DNA of 64,000 bases from Pomphorhynchus laevis. Lineage: Eukaryota; Acanthocephala; Palaeacanthocephala; Echinorhynchida; Pomphorhynchidae. Below the pieces are notes generated by a model. That model was not told where the DNA came from. It saw only the letters and a list, made by a program, of their open reading frames with translations, and made no database searches. The stretch is taken from assembly GCA_012934845.2 (NCBI GenBank), contig WNNJ02001172.1, positions 18,712 to 82,711 of the forward strand, written 5' to 3'. This document shows, piece after piece, positions 32,042-43,419 of this stretch; positions within the stretch are counted from its first letter, which is position 1; each line of letters opens with the position of its first letter. The position numbers and the translations under genes were made by a program.

Positions 32042-32998
32042 ATGGGTGATGGTGGTCTGATGAATTTTGCTTACGAATCGTTCTTGAAGATATGGTCAAC
32101 GCTGGACATTTGTCAGGGGGATACTGTGGATAATCGAGAGGATTTTTCTGAACGCTTGGAACGCTCTCTTAATCATTTCTTGTTAGGTTTTCTTAATTCG
32201 AAGGGTGTTTTGCGTTTTTACATTGACCATGTCGAAGTCAACTTCTAAGGGTTCATAGGTTACGATTGTGATGAAGTATTTATCGAGGGCAGTGATGACA
32301 CTGTATATGTTCATGGAGAAATCAACGCGGGATCTATCGACGATGCAGATGAACGATCTGAAGACTTGTCTGATAATAGAATCGAAACCGAAAGAGAGTG
32401 TGATGATGCTCTTTTTGATAGCATAACTGGAAACGACAGTGATGAGGATTGTAAGGACACCTGGGCTTATAGTTCAGAGGTTGACACTGTAGATACCTTT
32501 AATATTGTCGGTTTAATTGATGTTCTATCAGATAACAGAAGCAATGACTGCAACGGTTATGGGAATGACTACCATGGGACTACAGCGCCGATGAAGGACG
32601 TAGGATCTATCAATGATGCAAATGAACGATCTGAAAACTTGTCTGATAACAGAGTCGAAACTGAAAGAGAGTGTGATGATGCTCTTAGTGATAGCATAAC
32701 TGGAAACGACAGTGATCAGGATTGTGAGGACACCTGGGCTTATAGTTTAGAGGTTGACACTGTAGATACCTTTAATATTGTCGGTGTAATTGATGTTCTA
32801 TCAGATAACAGAATCAATGACTGCAACAGTTATGGGAATGACTACCTTGCGACTATAACGCTGATGGAGGACAACAACGATTCTGGAAATTACCACTGCT
32901 ATAGTGTGGAAAAAAGAATGGTTCTAAAGAGGCTTAAGGCTTCCGATTGTGGTTGTTTCACTGATACAGTAACATGTTGGAAATTCAAAAGAAAATAA
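32042..32998 (+). pseudogene. Uncharacterised acidic ORF with internal duplication
   Basis: One frame of 319 codons, interrupted by a single TAA at 32246. The first 68 residues ('LMNFAYESFLKIWSTLD', 'LNHFLLGFLNSKGVLRF') look globular. The rest is very acidic. A 273-bp unit (91 codons) occurs twice in tandem, 32330-32602 and 32603-32875, with the phrase 'ITGNDSD(E/Q)DC' followed by 'DTWAYS' in both. Codon-level similarity between the copies suggests real protein history. I do not recognise the family. It could be a lineage-specific host gene or retrocopy. The TAA leaves a shorter frame from the Met at 32366 (210 aa). Confidence 0.45.
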
Positions 32999-32999
32999 T

Positions 33000-33356
33000 G
33001 CTGACTACAAAGCAAACTTGGTACCACTAAACTTCTCTGCTAAGTTCCGAAGGTATCTCACCTGCGATGGCATTGGCTGCGGTGTGGAGTTCGGAAGCGT
33101 AAGTCCTTTAAGAAGACGGGCAGTGGAAGGCTCCTTCAGACTGGAAGAACAAAGCTTTGAAGGAGGTGATGTGTTCGAACAGAAGGGAGGTATGGAGATC
33201 ATGCGATAAGACCGCTGGCCTCCGTCTGCTAGAATCCTCTCCTTATGTGGTACTAATCCTTCGATTTTTGCCTATAAATTCTATTTTTTCGACGAAATGT
33301 TTTCCACATACGGTTGTATTTTTTAATAAAATCTTCATTATTATTAATTATTATTC
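33000..33356 (+). other. Possible LINE 3' end or retrocopy tail
   Basis: The stretch ends with 'taataaaatcttcattatta', the same kind of polyadenylation signal and TTA-rich tail that closes the L1A copies at 41.16 kb and 60.80 kb. The sequence before it shows no clear match to the L1A RT region. It may be a diverged LINE 3' end or the tail of a retrocopy that includes the acidic ORF upstream. Confidence 0.35.
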
Positions 33357-33389
33357 ATAACATCACAAACTATACAATTTTTTCTACAC

Positions 33390-34620
33390 TAGAAGGTTAA
33401 TAAGGCGGAGGACCTTAAGGAACATTTAAAGACTTTGAGATTAAGATGATTGGGATGGATTATATACGAAATGAAATGTGTGTAAATATGCTTTGGGTAT
33501 ATCGAGTAATGTCCTGGGGTAGACGAAGGGCGGAAGCACCTTCTGAATTCCACTGAAGAATATTCACGGAAAAAGGCTCTTGAGTACTTCCCATTGCATT
33601 AGTGTAACCAGAGTGGAATACCTTCTGCCTAGCTGGAACCAAAGGCGGAAAAGTCGCCATTTCCACCTCCTGTCGCAACAGATGAAGGCATTTGCCTACC
33701 GTCATTATCTTCATTTCTCTGGGATGCTAATGCCCAAAAATGGCTCTGTTGGTTCTTTCACACCAACTTTTTCGGCGCAACAAACTAAGTTGAGCCATTT
33801 CTGTTCTTGGTTTTAGGCATATTTTTCTTGTTACTCGGCATCACAACTGGGAACCGAGTGGAATTACCCAGTTGATTAACTGAGATTTTTTCTAATTCTC
33901 TAATTGAACCATAGACTCACGATGTTTCATTTCAATGAGTTCCAGTATTTCCACCACGGAGACTCTCATCATTATTCCCTCCATGGCGGCAACTGTAAAA
34001 CTAGCGGGTTTGAGTTTATCTAGCCTGTGGCGTTTTTGATAATTCTTTAAACAAACACATTTCTTTGATCATGGGGGTGTTGTTAGAACAGTAAGGTTTA
34101 TTTCCGCATTTTGTCTTGTGAAAAGTACTCGAGCCGCATACCCCGCATTTCGGGGCAAGGGACAACTAGAGGACCAATGCCCCCACTGGTGGCAAGTGTT
34201 GCAGTTTGGGTACGTTAATCCATTCGTTGCTATTACGATGAATTTTAGATTGTACCCTATAAAGGGGTTACAGGTTAAGTTCACAAGATTCAGAGCGACA
34301 TCAACCGGGGCGTTACAAAATGCCACCGGGATGGGAAATCCCTTGTTACCAGTAATAAAATGAATGTTGATTATGTTAAAATCTTTTTTAAGCATTATCA
34401 CATTGACTTCCGTTAGGGACGTCGGAATATTATTAATTTTAACAGAAGATTAAAATAGGTGTTGATGAGACAGTGACTTAATTAGTGTATCTACTATTAC
34501 AAAATTCTGTGTAGGCTTTAGCTAGGTCGGATGAAGCGAAAGAAATCTTGATTTCACCTTCATAGTATTTTATCGTATTAATATCGAACTGTAGTAATAT
34601 CGAACTGTATTATTAAAAAT
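33390..34620 (-). mobile_element. L1A LINE copy 3, main part (5' end at 36345-36600)
   Basis: On the minus strand this encodes ORF1 from 'KISFASSDLAKAYTEF' (about 34560) through 'CNTCHQWGHWSSSCP' (about 34190), then the start of ORF2 ('EPFSVNILQWNSEGASAL', about 33590). It is cut off inside the endonuclease near 33400. The beginning of ORF1 lies 1.7 kb away at 36345-36600, separated by an inserted LINE. The reading frames are interrupted. Confidence 0.75.
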
Positions 34621-34639
34621 AATACAGTTCATTAGAAAT

Positions 34640-36330
34640 ATAGTGATGGTTATTTTGCCGACTCCGCTAAACAAGCCACGTTTCCTCGATTCACCGCAGC
34701 GCTAATTCGCTGCATAAGGAAACTCATTGTCCGTTTATCTCCGGTCGACCGATCTATTTTTTCCAGAATCTGCGAAAAAGCCGCTGCGCTGGTACCAACT
34801 ACTTCCAAGGTTTCGATGGCGATTGGAACAAACTTGTACCGCCGTTCATCTAAGCCGCTATATTTGGTAAGCTTCACAAGTTCAGCATGATCAGCAACGG
34901 AACTTGCAGAATGTATTTTGCGCTATGTGACTGGCTGCGAGAGTGTTTGAGCATGTAAAGTCCCAAACAAGCACCCGCCCGTTTCCTACGGCAGTAAGAT
35001 AGCCCTTCAGGCCGTTTGCCGCCGTCTTTAGTTAAACCGACAGGTTCCAGTCTGGATGGAATTCCTGCGGAGGGTAGGACCATTCCCACAATTTCATTGA
35101 CGCTGAATGGTGTACATTTCTGCCTTTTGTTTCGTTGCGGTCTAGCGCATGGGCGCTATATTTCTGGACCGCTTATCCGCATATACATCGATGTGGTTGA
35201 GCACATTGAATGCCAAGTCAGAGTGCAACTGCGGTGGACAATGATTAGTCATCAAGTCGGGTGCCAACGGAAGCTATCGGTAATGCTTCGAGGAAAGCCC
35301 TAGACAATTTTGAAGGGGTATCAATGAGGCGAACACGAGATTCGGGACTGGTTGCTTTGTCGACAAGCTTTTGATGACACGCATCATAAAAGTCCCCATC
35401 CATCGTTTTTGAATGGTTAGTTCCGATGGGATGGCTGCTTGAAATTCAGCGTGTCATTGGCCTGTAGCTTTTTCAAAGTCTGGGTCTGTAAGAGTGAATG
35501 GAGTGACGGGCAGTTTCCTAGCAGTATCTTGGTTAGCTTTCTTGTTAAGCATACGGAAGAGCCGAACGTAGGTATTGCAACTTTTAGCGCTTGTCGGACA
35601 CCAAGACCTCCGAGTCTAACTGGTAAGGTAGTCTGCCGCCACGCATAATCAGGAAGCGGCCCATTCAGCACCATGCTCAGTAGATGGCGGACTTCTGCAT
35701 CGAATTAGTGTAGTTTCTTACTCCCAAAGCAAAGGGACATTGAAGGAGGAAGCTTTTTTCGGAAGGCAGATCGAGCTTCGCAGAAGTATGAAAGCGTCAT
35801 GGGTACATAAATCGATTAGTCTTTTTCCTGCTTTATGAACCTCTTTTACGGCTTTACACAGAGCTCCATCAATTTTATCTTGGCCTCCTAGAGGATCTCC
35901 CAATAGCGTAGCGTCTTGAGGTGAAACTGTCTGGCACCAAGTTAGTTGGCATATGATGTCTCGGCAGAGATCTGGGTTGTCTGTGATTACATCACACTTT
36001 TCGGAATTTCGTTCCAATCCGATTTCAAACCCCGCTGTCTGAATTTTCCGGATGTCTAAGAGGATGGTGACTGCAGTACTGCCCAGAACGCAGTCATCCA
36101 AGTACCAAATATTGATGCAAGACTCCAGACTGTGTGCTAGAGCGTTAACTGCCCGGCAGAAAAGTACTGAGCCCAGTGGATAACCCTGTTGGATGCCTTT
36201 GCAGGATATAATGTGCTCACTACCAAAAATAAGAATACTCGGGAAGGCGTAACATAGGTTAACGAATAGTAGGATCTGAGGAACATGGCGCGCGACGTTA
36301 AGCAAGACTGCCTCTGCTTACGCAATTAAA
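34640..36330 (-). mobile_element. Endonuclease-type LINE, 5' truncated, inserted in L1A copy 3
   Basis: RT starts midway: 'HIISCKGIQQGYPLGSVLF' (box B, about 36190) and 'INIWYLDDCVLG' (box C, about 36110). Then come 'RLGGLGVRQALKVAIP' (about 35600), a tail with 'KRPEGLSYCRRKRAG' (about 35000) like the R-P-D-G site of a restriction-like endonuclease, and 'RYKFVPIAIETLEVVG' (about 34830), the same C-terminal pattern as the element at 24.6-27.7 kb. Parts before box B are missing. Frames change near 35710 and in the 35400-35090 region. It splits ORF1 of an older L1A copy, so it is the younger of the two. Confidence 0.75.
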
Positions 36331-36344
36331 TGTAAACGAGAAAT

Positions 36345-36600
36345 TCAGAGATTTTTTATCAGAGATTTAGGGAAATCTCTGAGAAATAAGATGAAACGAT
36401 TTTGCCTTTCTTGAGGCGCCAACAGCCTAATAATAATTAAGTTGGACAGTGTTGGTACTTGGGGAAGTTCCCCCCCCCCTAAGAGTAGTTTCAGGGACAG
36501 TAAAAACTTCACTAACCTGCATTGTTCAATTCCCATGAAAAAGCATTTTTTTGAATTGTTTGATAGTTCCGACATTGCACACAATGTTTTCAAAACATTT
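36345..36600 (-). mobile_element. L1A LINE copy 3, 5' part
   Basis: The minus strand encodes the ORF1 N-terminus: 'MQVSEV' near 36524, then 'ELPQVPTLSNLIIIRLLAPQERQN', broken by a frame change near a run of ten C (36471-36480). It continues beyond the inserted LINE at 34620. Its 5' end lies head to head with copy 6. Confidence 0.75.
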
Positions 36601-36629
36601 ACAAATTTTGTTTAAAACTAGGGTTGACC

Positions 36630-37077
36630 ACTGCTAACCGGAGGTTTTGTGTTATGAGTGCGACTTATTGCATGCATTTCGCAGTAACAGCGAACAAAAA
36701 TGCAGTCGGAGCTTTCAAAGGTTACAACTTCCAATGTAAATTTTCACAATTTCCAAGGAGAGTATATGGTGAGTTTTGATTCTTCTACAACGATTAATCC
36801 AACTACTAAGGTCAGTAACGTTTTATGTTCATCAAATGATGAAGAGGAACTTCTCCCATCCCGGGAAGTAGTCAGACCACTAACTACTTATTCTGACTTC
36901 TCAAATAATCTCAAAGAACAAGGAAATATAAGGCCGTAATATTAGAAGAATCAAACCTGAGTCCGTAATATTAGAAGACGGCAAAAGTGATCATTTCTTC
37001 AAGTTCTGTTTTCATTTATTTTAGTTAGTTATTTTTTATCGGTTATATAGTTGTTAATATAATCCTTATCTTATCTT
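36630..37077 (+). mobile_element. L1A LINE copy 6, reduced to its two ends
   Basis: It starts with 'actgctaacc' (36630), has the ORF1 N-terminus (from 36700: 'NFQGEYMVSFDSSTTINPT', 'EEELLPS'), and then passes directly into a typical L1A 3' untranslated region (about 36975-37060, 'ttttttatcggttatatagttg') and a TTATC tail (37064-37077). About 3.5 kb of coding sequence between these ends is missing. Confidence 0.75.
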
Positions 37078-37331
37078 ACTGCTAACCATGTTACTGCAAA
37101 ACTACGCGAAATGTTTGTTCGATGGAGAGCACCATCAGCAATAGTTAGTCACAACGGACCCTAATTTGCCGCTTGTGATTTGACAATTTTTGCTATGCAA
37201 ACAATAAAATTATCAAAACAACGCCTTACTATCCTCAAATTAATTCCTTAGCTACAGAATCGTCGACGTTGTTAAACAACGGGTGCTTTTGAGAAAAAGT
37301 CAAAAAGTCGTATAGAGAATCACATCAAAAA

Positions 37332-38518
37332 ATGTGCACAAGTGTAAACGTTACGGAGCGTTCAAACGATTTGGTTAAATCTGCTGGAAATACACGCGAA
37401 TCGATGGATTTTCAGTCGAATTCTGGTATAGATCAGGTACTTTTTTATAATAAACGATCAACGATTGACTCAACAATGAAGGTTAGTACGGTTTTGGTTC
37501 GTTCTATTAATGACGAGGGGCTACTACCCCCAATTCTAAAGGCGAACAATCTGTCTCATAAAATCAAAGGCGCCTATTGCAAATAATTTATTATCTAACA
37601 AATTTCTTCGTGGTTTTGTGACTAAATACCCGAATAGGGTTCTGTTCAACTCAGTAAAATTTCACGAGAATACGATTAAAGTCTCTTTTATTAACAGCGC
37701 AATTTTAAGGAATTTTGTACCTACTTTGAAAAGTATCTCAATGAAGTGCGTGCCATAACTATCAAACCTATACTTTGCACTGTCAAAATAAATAAATTTC
37801 CTTATTTTCTGGCTGAAGACGATCTATGCGCATTAAAAAATAAGTTTGGCCTCCATTCAGTGAAGCAATTACTGGGAAAGGGGGGGGGTGAACCCATCTC
37901 TGTAGCCTTTGGGAATATTGATGGTGATAATGGACACCTCTTAGCTAACAACGGGTCTAACCCCTTCATGGGGTATAACTTATCGTTCTCCGTAATAGAA
38001 GAAGACAAGTGGACTTATCCACACTACCAGGTTTGTCATAAATGGGGGCATTGGGGGTCTTCATGCCACTGCAAAGGACCTGTGGGGTCTGTGATTCGGT
38101 AGATTGCCCCCAATGTGTGGGGAATGATAAGTGCACGGCTCCACCGGTTTGTTCTGACTGTGGTTAAAGTCATCCGGCCTAGTTCAGAAGGTGCCAGGCT
38201 TTTAAAGATTACAGGAGCATCTTTCATTCACAACCAAGGTACAGCCCATCCTATGCAGCGGCTTCTGCGCAAGAAAATAGAATGACAAATTCCGACATCC
38301 TGACTCTATTGGCCAATTAGAAAAGAGCAATCATGGCGGACATGGAACGCCTCCTTGTCCCATTAGTAGCTTCCGTCTCTCGCCCTTCCATTCTTGCAGC
38401 TGAGATTATGAAGCTGACCAAGACAAAGAAGAGAGGTAGTTCGGTACAGACGGTGCCACTCCTTAAAGTAGGGAAGCTTCTGGAGAAGGCCTCAAAGGGA
38501 AATGAAGATAATGCCTGA
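37332..38518 (+). pseudogene. L1A ORF1 in copy 7
   Basis: The N-terminus 'MCTSVNVTERSNDLV' is followed by the family region 'EGLLPPILKANNL', 'ILCTVKINKFPYFLAEDD' and 'NPFMGYNLSFSVIE', then a zinc knuckle 'CHKWGHWGSSCH'. The protein ends with the conserved tail 'KASKGNEDNA' (38490-38518). Frame changes near 37580, 37740 and 38100 break it into pieces. Confidence 0.75.
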
Positions 38519-38615
38519 GGGGTCCAACCTTGGACGGGGCGAATGGCAATGGGGGTAACCCTCTCGCACTTGGCTCCGTCTAGGTTGGCATCCCCCTTCC
38601 AACTAATTTAACACA

Positions 38616-41060
38616 ATGGTGAGTAAGCCCGAGCCTTTTTCACTGAATATCCTTCAGTGGAATTCGGAACGTGCTTCTGCCCTTAAATTTTTATCTGGTA
38701 GAGATGCAGATGTTATAGTCCTTCAGGAGACGCGGTCTACCCGTCTCCCCCGGACATTACTCGATTTATCCCTAAGCACATTTATTCCCACTATACTCCG
38801 TACATTACCCCACCTCACTCCTATTCTTCTCAAGGACTCTTGACCTTAGTTAAGTGCTCTTTATGGTCTTCCCTTTTGCTAAACTACTCTTGTCCAGCCC
38901 TGTCGTGTCTAGTAGTTTCACTCATTAAGAACGGTAAGCGCCTCAGTCGAGCCTATGTCTACATATGTCCAGGGGAGATTCACAAGAACCGTGACCTCCT
39001 GAATAGTATTATTGTCAGCGGATATGACATGTTACTTGGTGACTTCAACGACAGAACTGGTCGTTGGATTAATGCAGCACTCCGCAGAGCCAGGGACGGT
39101 TATCGTATTCACAAACCACCCTCCCCCACCTTTCATTGCACATCATCGAATTCACTCCTCGACTTAGTATTGCTCCACGAGAGGTGGTTGTTTAAACCCT
39201 TCTGCACGGAGCAATCGCGACAACATCTGTTCACCTCTCATGATCTAATTCGCTGGCGGATAGAAGAGGATTCGCTGCTTCGCAGAAGATTCCACTTTGA
39301 CCCGATCAGAGTGGCTTTCTTCCAGGCAGCTATCCAACGCTTCCCACGAATTGGTAATGAGAGCCTAACCGAATTTAATTCCTATTTCTCTTCGCTAGCT
39401 ACCGCGTTGCTTTCGACAACCTATAAGGTCGCATTTTCAATCCCACTCCGACAAAACTCAAGGTCCTAGCTAAACTAATGAACCTCCATAATCTCTCTTC
39501 CTCCTCAAGACAGACCCTCTCAAATGAATACTGGCGCACCAGATTTTGGTTCCAGCTGAGTAGATATAGGGCGAGCCTTGCTCGTCGTAACCCTTCTCAG
39601 TCTTGGAGGGATAGGGCTTCGGGTTGGATCGGTAGTATATGCCTTAATAAAGTTTTGGAGGAGTCACTTGCCCTACACAATTATGGAGCCACGCAATCTC
39701 CGCAACCAATCCTGCCTTGGGGAGACTTCTGGAGTAGAGACTTATCTTTCACAGATATTCTCAACGCCTGGGTGCCTCTTCCGGGCACCTCCAAATCCGT
39801 CGCTTCACTCTCTTCTCGTGTCTGTCAGCTTTTGACAGCCGATCAAAGAAGGGAGGTGGCCGTCACAATGCTATTAGCCACCCCATCCGATGTGGCCGGC
39901 ATCAATGTTAGTAAAAGAATTTTTTCCTAAGAAATATCCGGTCTCTTGTTCTAAAGATCTGCGGCCCATTTCGATTCAAAATTCCCTCGTCTCGATATAC
40001 GAAAAAGTGCTCGCGCGTAGAATCCGCGATAATCTAAGTAGGCGAAATTTAATCCCTCCTAGTTTCCATGGGTTCATCAAAAGTCGATCGGTCCATTCAG
40101 CAGTTGGTGAAGTGCATCGGTTCTGTCTGGAGAATAGTCATCAACTCGCTGTGGCTGTTTTCCTTTATTTTTCCGCTGCATTTGACCGCATTTTCATACC
40201 ATTTGTTATCTCTTCTCTCACCTCCCTTGGGTTGCCTGCGAGAATTGTTAACAAGGTGGAGATACTGCTGTACACCAAGCGTTTTTACTAAAAACGGTAA
40301 AAATCAGGGTCATCAGGGATGATGACCCTGATGCGCGTCAGTTCTACCCTATTACGGGGTGCCTCAAGGTTCCCCTCTCTCCCCTATCTTATATCTTGCT
40401 GCCTCCATCAATCTATTCAAAATATTTAAACGTGATCAACGTCTAGTGGTGTACGCTGATGACACCATAGCCCTGTTCTCTGGACGCAGGTGTAAGGACG
40501 TAGTCTCTAACATCAGCCGATTCTATTTAAGTTTAAAAGACCAGTTGCCCAGATCCAATCTTGTTTTAAACTCCGCCAAATCGCAGGTGGTTGTCTTTCC
40601 TGGATCCCCTGTGACGAAGCAAAAACTTAAAAGACTAGCACTCTCTGCGCTCTCATCCATATTTGCCTCTGAACCACTCCCTACCTTCACAAGTCGAGTA
40701 AAATACCTGTGGTTTACCGTTTCGGTGAACTGGTCGGCAAAAGCCGACCTGGATAGGCTCAAACGTATTCTGAAGAGAGCTAGATTGGCTCTGAAATGGG
40801 CCCAGCATCTGTCGTTGAATGGGAAAACCCAGGTGCGCCTTTGGGGCACCTGGGCTATCTCGGGATTAGTCTTCTTCTCTAGAGGACGTCCCCCAAAGCA
40901 AAGACTGAGGTTCCTGAAGCTCCTGGTCTTGCGTTTACCCAGCATCGTTCGCACCGATTGGATTCTTCGGGGGTGAAAGACCCTGGGCGATTCAATCGGA
41001 AAGCGGCGTGTTGGATTGGTAGGGAGGCTCAGATCCCCATGGATTTGAGGCCAGAATAGG
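38616..41060 (+). pseudogene. L1A ORF2 in copy 7
   Basis: It starts 'EPFSLNILQWNSERASAL' and keeps the endonuclease sites 'VIVLQETRS', 'MLLGDFNDRTGR' and 'SHDLIRW'. RT has 'LRPISIQNSLVSIYEK', 'FLYFSAAFDRIF' (box A with Asp replaced by Tyr at the first acid), 'MPQGSPLSPILYL' (box B) and 'VVYADDTIALFSG' (box C). Frame changes near 38830, 39470, 39920 and 40290-40360 (with a small duplication of 'atcagggtcatcaggg'-like sequence) make it inactive. Confidence 0.8.
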
Positions 41061-41179
41061 TTGAATAAGTGGCTGTTTTTGTTTTGAGTTTTCCTCAACT
41101 GTCTTGTTGTTTGTTATGTCTTTTTAAGTCACTAAACACTTATGTATTTTTCTAGTAATAAAATCTTTATTATTATTAG

Positions 41180-42001
41180 AAAAAGTGATACCGAGCAACG
41201 ATTACAACAATTATTTTGATGTAAAAGAAGTTTCATTTTACTACTGCTGAAAGTTCAGCGAAATTGTTACAAGGTAGAATCCTCAGAATGTTATTGGACA
41301 ATATTAAACCAACTAAAAATCAACGACTGATCAATGACTGTTCAAAGTTACTGTCTTGGACAAGGATGCAAAAAGAGAAGAGGGAAAAGAATGTAGCGTG
41401 TTCCACGCCACACCATCGGTGTCACAGTCAAACGGTCAACGCTGCTCTGCAGCATTAGATTGCTTAAAAATTACATATATAATATAATATATAATATTTT
41501 ATATTATATATTATATTAAATATTAAATATAATATATATCATATTATATATAACTTGAGTGGTAAAAAACCTTTATTTGTAAAGTTCGATGTCTAAGCGA
41601 AAGGAGCGCATGTCAGGAAATATTAAATAATACGATATACAATTATTAATATCTTTTATTAATAACGTATGGTATATTATCCTTAAGATTATGCACAATA
41701 TTTTCTGTCTCAAATAAAATAGAATATAAAACCAATAATTGTCAAGATGTTGGAACTTCAAAAAATGTTTAAAATTTATAATTTCATAGATTACCGTGAT
41801 GACCTCGATAAATTTTCCTTTTTTGCCGATAAACATACAATTTTATGTTACAAGAAAATTATATCGTATTTAATACATAATTTTACTCCTTTTCTATAAA
41901 TTATAATAACTTGATAGTAATTATGCGTTGTTACTAAAAATTATTTAATAATTATTATAAAATAATTATCTTCCGGTTTATAATTGAGATTAAGTTAAAA
42001 A
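41180..42001. other. AT-rich spacer
   Basis: A less AT-rich part (41200-41460) has a short frame that I do not recognise ('ILRMLLDNIKPTKNQRL'). From 41465 to 41560 the sequence is a near-perfect AT palindrome of ATA/TAT words. The rest has no structure that I can name. Confidence 0.4.
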
Positions 42002-42546
42002 TGCTTTTACGTTTCGTTTTAAATGTCCTTTGTCAGATATAAAGCACAAGTCCATATATAAAACACAAGGTACAAAAATTTTTGTGCTACAACTTTACGC
42101 CTTTCCAATTAAAATCAATTAAATTTAAGTCGTTAGTTTTATCGGTTATCAACTGCGTTATGGATTTTAATTCTGCTTTTCGTCGTTGCTTAGTATCATC
42201 TAAATTTGTTTCCAAAACGACATTTAAAACAGTCATTTCCGTGTTTAATTGGATGTGCAACGCACTGTCGATGTTTTCACGCTTATTTAATTGCAGTGCT
42301 GTTGCGCATCCAATTAAACACGGAAATGACTGTTTTAAATATGTCGTCTTGGAAACAAAATTAGATGATACTAAACAACGACGAAGAGCTGAATAAATAT
42401 ACATAGTGCAGTTGACGAATGATAAAACTAACGTCTTAAATTTAATCGATTTTATTTGGAAAGACTTAAATTAGTATAAAAAAGTTTGTGTTTTGTGTCT
42501 TGTGTTTAAATTTGAAGAAGGACATTCAGTCCGAAACGTAAAAATA
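42002..42546. repeat. 545-bp imperfect palindrome with hammerhead-like ends
   Basis: The left arm (42002-42267) and right arm (42294-42546) are imperfect inverted copies over their whole length, for example 'catttccgtgtttaattgga' on the left against its complement on the right, around a 26-nt loop (42268-42293). Because of the symmetry both strands show similar open frames of about 100 codons. Each outer end carries a GGAC/GTCC-type hairpin followed by GAAACGTAAAA, preceded by TTGAAGA (right) or CTGACAA (left). That is the decayed hammerhead-like motif common at PLE ends. It may be two PLE end fragments joined head to head, or a fold-back element. Confidence 0.75.
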
Positions 42547-42856
42547 TTTTTCGACTCAATTTCTCTCTTATAGTATACATATACTATATATACATTGTAT
42601 ATTGTATATACAATGTATATTATATTGTATATTATATTATACAATAAATTATATTATATATTGTATAATATATATTCTAATATATAATATATATACAATA
42701 TATTATATTGTAAATTATATTCTCATATACATTGTAAATTTAAGGAACGTGGACCCTTTAAATAAAAAATAATTTGACACGACGATACTTTATTTTTTAA
42801 TTTTATTATTAATAGTTCATGTTATTAGTATTTTCGAAAAATAAAAATCAGTTCAG
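42547..42856. repeat. AT-rich simple repeat and spacer
   Basis: From about 42570 to 42740 the sequence is made of 'tatacattgtatat', 'atattatatt' and similar self-complementary words, a simple AT satellite. The remainder to 42856 is plain AT-rich DNA with no gene. Confidence 0.6.
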
Positions 42857-43260
42857 ATAACTGAGTCTACGTGTTTTATACGATATATAAATAAAAATAA
42901 AGATAAATAATAAATAATTATATAAGATTTTATACAATTTATATTTATATAAAGTCTAAATTTAAAATTTAAAATAAAAGTCCATTTTTATGAATTGACT
43001 AATAAATAACAGACGATAAATAAGATAAAGGATTAGAGGTAATCAAGATGAACTGATATGTTATCGGGTTTCGACCCTCTATTCCTCGACCCAACATAGC
43101 AGTGGGTTCAAATATAATGGCGTATTTCCTCTGATGAAATTTGATTATTTAATGTACCTTATTCTAATACAAAGCACATTTTTTATAATCCATAAAAAAT
43201 TTTAGCTTAATATTTTAAATAAATTTTAAAAAATATTTTGTTGATTTGTGTATTGTAAAT
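42857..43260 (-). repeat. Pseudoknot-bearing repeat, copy C
   Basis: It is a diverged relative of 28990-29430 in the same direction. The crossing pairs are CTGATATGTT (43053-43062) with AACATAGCAG (43093-43102), and GACCCT (43073-43078) with the GGGTTC region (43104-43109). The G-C pair at the second position of the shorter stem in the other copies is A-T here, a compensating change. One other pair is lost. The minus-strand 3' end reads 'acgtagactcag' (about 42863-42876). It follows the PDI pseudogene on the same strand. Confidence 0.65.
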
Positions 43261-43419
43261 TTGATATTTTAATAATATTTTGTTGATGTATAATTCTACA
43301 TTATAAGAAAAAGAAAAATATTAAACTTGCTTGAAAATTAGCAGAAAAATAATGCCGTATCAAAAATGCATAGTTTTAGTATTTAATAAGAGCAAATAAA
43401 ATATTTAATTAAATTCTTC

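Larger units (their letters stand above)
37078..41175 (+). mobile_element. L1A LINE copy 7, full length but decayed
   Basis: It starts with 'actgctaacc' directly after the tail of copy 6 and ends with 'aataaaatctttattatta' near 41160. It has a 5' untranslated region, ORF1 (37332-38518), a spacer and ORF2 (38616-41060). Length and order match copy 2. Frame changes are present in both ORFs. Confidence 0.85.
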
